In this document: one piece after another, positions 5,285 through 6,458 of the stretch
Numbering within the stretch: position 1 is the first letter of the stretch
Layout: the number at the start of each line of letters is the position of its first letter
Assembly (NCBI GenBank): GCA_001781715.1
Contig: MFMD01000019.1
Coordinates: forward strand, 1 to 6,458
DNA: 6,458 nucleotides
Reading direction: 5' to 3'
Source of the DNA: Candidatus Kaiserbacteria bacterium RIFCSPLOWO2_01_FULL_55_19
GTDB taxonomy: Bacteria; Patescibacteriota; Minisyncoccia; Phycocordibacterales; Phycocordibacteraceae
Program-made: the position numbers and the translations under genes
The notes under the pieces: model-generated
Database searches by the model: none
Seen by the model: only the letters and a program-made list of their open reading frames with translations
Told to the model about the DNA's origin: nothing

Positions 5285-5370
5285 GTTGCTAGACCGATTC
5301 TCTAGCTGGTTCGTTGCTAGGCCAATATCCTAGCTGGTTTGGTGTTCGGACCGATTCTCCGAACTGGCGG
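5285..5370. repeat. Three tandem hairpin repeats with covarying stems
   Basis: Three direct repeats of 28-30 bases (5285-5312, 5313-5340, 5341-5370) each form a hairpin with a seven-base loop. Stems on the plus strand: GCTAGA/TCTAGC (5288-5306), GCTAGG/CCTAGC (5316-5334), GTTCGGA/TCCGAAC (5344-5364). Loops: CCGATTC, CCAATAT, CCGATTC. Each stem is followed by TGG. The stem sequences differ between copies, yet every change is matched on the other arm, which indicates that the hairpin and not the sequence is conserved. They fill the 3' UTR between the surface-protein stop and its terminator. I know no named family for them. Confidence 0.85.
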
Positions 5371-5386
5371 AAGGTCAGACCTTCCG
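5368..5386. repeat. REP-like palindrome copy 4
   Basis: Perfect 9-1-9 copy, CGGAAGGTCAGACCTTCCG, placed 24 bases after the surface-protein stop codon and touching the end of the third tandem hairpin. It is the copy farthest from the transposase and shows that the palindrome is not confined to the immediate ends of that gene. Confidence 0.9.
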
Positions 5387-5410
5387 GAAGAACTCACGAG
5401 AGACGATTAA

Positions 5411-6458
5411 CTACCGAGAGTAGCTCGTTGTGTTCCCAGTGAAGTTCTTGAGGAGGTATCCGTTCGTCCAGTCAGAGGTGCTGATCGTGTGGGTTGTCGC
5501 CGAGCGATCAGACCAGCTGGTGTTGCCCGAAGCAGAAGCAGCGCCGTTCGCGACAGGAGAAGTGTCAGGAGCGAGCGAGACAGTGAGCGTCGAGCCAGTG
5601 ACACCGAAACCAGCGACTGTAGCGTAGAGGCTATATGTCTTTGATGTAGCGACCTGCTGATACTTCGCCTGTGTCGCGTTCTTCGTCAGGTCAACCGTGA
5701 TGGTTGTCGCTGTCGTAGAAGCGGACGAGGTCGTGTTGTCAAGCAGGTTTATACCGTTGCTATCAGCAAGATACACGCCGGTAAGCATCGTGCTTGCAGA
5801 CGCAGACGAGGTTGAGACATTGAAGACGAGCTTCGACCACTCAATGGCACCCGCCGCGTCAGCCGTGATGCTGAACTGGTAGATTGGCGTGCCTGTAACA
5901 GGAATCGTAACGCCTGTTGGGATCATCGCGAAGGTCGGGATGGACTTCCTCACATAGAATGTTCCATTTGAGGCGATATCCGTGCCCGAGTTCACGACTA
6001 TGAGCGCCGAGCCGGCGCTGTCCGTTGCGTTGAATGTGTTGTCAATTGCGGAACTTGCGTTGCCGGTATTGAGCGACACATTGACCGCCGCACCCGAGGT
6101 TGCGCCTGATGCTACCGTCGGCGTGCCGACCATAACATCAAGGTTAGCCGAGTCGTTCATCGGGACATACATACCAAGACCGGTGAAGGTCGCGGTTGCG
6201 TACGGCATCGCGGCACTCACCGAGAGCGCCTGTGTTGCCGTCAGTGTTGCACCGCCCTGATTCTTGTACGAGACCGTCACATTCGTAACCGAAGTGGCGG
6301 CACCGTTCGGAATGAGGATGGCGAGGTTATTCACCATGTACGCGGAATTGCTTGCCGCGAAGTTGAACTGACCGACCGTAACTGATCCAGCACCCGCGAG
6401 AACATTGTTGCTTACCGGGTCACCCGCACCGCGCGTTACCGAGAGCGAACCGGCACCG
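5411..6458 (-). CDS. Large surface/secreted protein, C-terminal part (5' end outside window)
   Basis: The reading frame is open from the right edge of the window (first full codon at 6457) to TAG at 5411-5413, giving 349 visible residues. The Met codon at 6337 is internal: the same frame continues upstream as GAGSLSVTRGAGDPVSNN without a stop. Composition is rich in Ser, Thr, Ala, Val and Asn and free of Cys, as in extracellular beta-sandwich proteins. Two similar units can be suspected: one around AYMVNNLAILIPNGAATSVTNVTVSY, and one starting at FYVRKSIPTFAMIP and continuing IYQFSITADAAGAIEWSKLVFNVSTSS. The C-terminus reads SDWTNGYLLKNFTGN. I recall similar large surface proteins in Parcubacteria, but this was not checked. 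No catalytic or sorting motif is visible. A palindrome, three hairpins and a terminator follow, indicating the end of its transcript. An S-layer, adhesin or pilus-associated role is only a guess. Confidence 0.82.
   Translation of the reverse strand, partial: GAGSLSVTRGAGDPVSNNVLAGAGSVTVGQFNFAASNSAYMVNNLAILIPNGAATSVTNVTVSYKNQGGATLTATQALSVSAAMPYATATFTGLGMYVPMNDSANLDVMVGTPTVASGATSGAAVNVSLNTGNASSAIDNTFNATDSAGSALIVVNSGTDIASNGTFYVRKSIPTFAMIPTGVTIPVTGTPIYQFSITADAAGAIEWSKLVFNVSTSSASASTMLTGVYLADSNGINLLDNTTSSASTTATTITVDLTKNATQAKYQQVATSKTYSLYATVAGFGVTGSTLTVSLAPDTSPVANGAASASGNTSWSDRSATTHTISTSDWTNGYLLKNFTGNTTSYSR

Noticed and set aside
5288..5306. Seven-base loop hairpins considered as tRNA anticodon or T arms
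   Set aside because: The loops lack the conserved U before the anticodon or the TTCNANT pattern, and no other tRNA arms or CCA end lie around them.
5288..5367. Pseudoknot between loop CCR and the TGG after each stem
   Set aside because: The three bases can pair in all copies of the plus-strand RNA, but no linker is left to span a 6-7 bp stem, so the fold is sterically unlikely.
5285..5370. Direct repeats of 28 bases considered as a short CRISPR array
   Set aside because: The repeats follow each other with no spacers, the copies differ mainly in the stems, and there is no cas gene nearby.

Overview
The window looks like a piece of a Patescibacteria (Candidate Phyla Radiation) chromosome, probably of the Parcubacteria type. 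This is inferred from gene style, not from a marker search. The clues are a Ser/Thr/Ala-rich, Cys-free surface protein of the kind common in that group, an O-antigen-ligase-like membrane protein with a TPR tail paired with a membrane-anchored TPR protein, a single-domain Y1 transposase surrounded by palindromic repeats, heptamer-rich intergenic DNA, and start codons that mostly lack a Shine-Dalgarno sequence. TGA is used as a stop (TPR gene, transposase), so the code appears standard. Every gene called is on the minus strand, so transcription runs from right to left.

Layout in transcription order. (1) 6458-5411: 3' end of a large secreted or surface protein gene whose start lies outside the window. 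(2) 5410-5256: its 3' UTR, holding one REP-like palindrome, three tandem hairpins whose stems covary, and then an intrinsic terminator. (3) 5255-5092: a G-rich tract, two more copies of the palindrome, and a possible promoter and strong RBS for the next gene. (4) 5091-4378: a REP-associated tyrosine transposase (RAYT-like Y1/HUH protein), with a fourth palindrome copy just past its stop. (5) 4294-1446: a two-gene operon with a 4-nt overlap, encoding a TPR protein and then an O-antigen ligase/polymerase-like protein, probably acting on surface polysaccharide or glycosylation. (6) 1338-1189: a 49-residue single-span membrane protein of unknown function, too short for usual gene-calling limits, followed by a 36-nt near-perfect inverted repeat. 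(7) 1132-921: a likely promoter, an RNA fold matching the ribosomal protein L10 leader, and a block of inverted heptamer repeats. (8) 920-15: rplJ and rplL, the ribosomal stalk proteins L10 and L7/L12.

How the parts relate: L10 and L12 form the stalk complex, and free L10 (or L10-L12) probably represses its own mRNA through the leader. The TPR and ligase proteins are probably made together at the cytoplasmic membrane. The transposase and the four palindromes form one RAYT/REP system sitting between two cell-surface loci. The least explained element is the set of three tandem covarying hairpins at 5288-5364.
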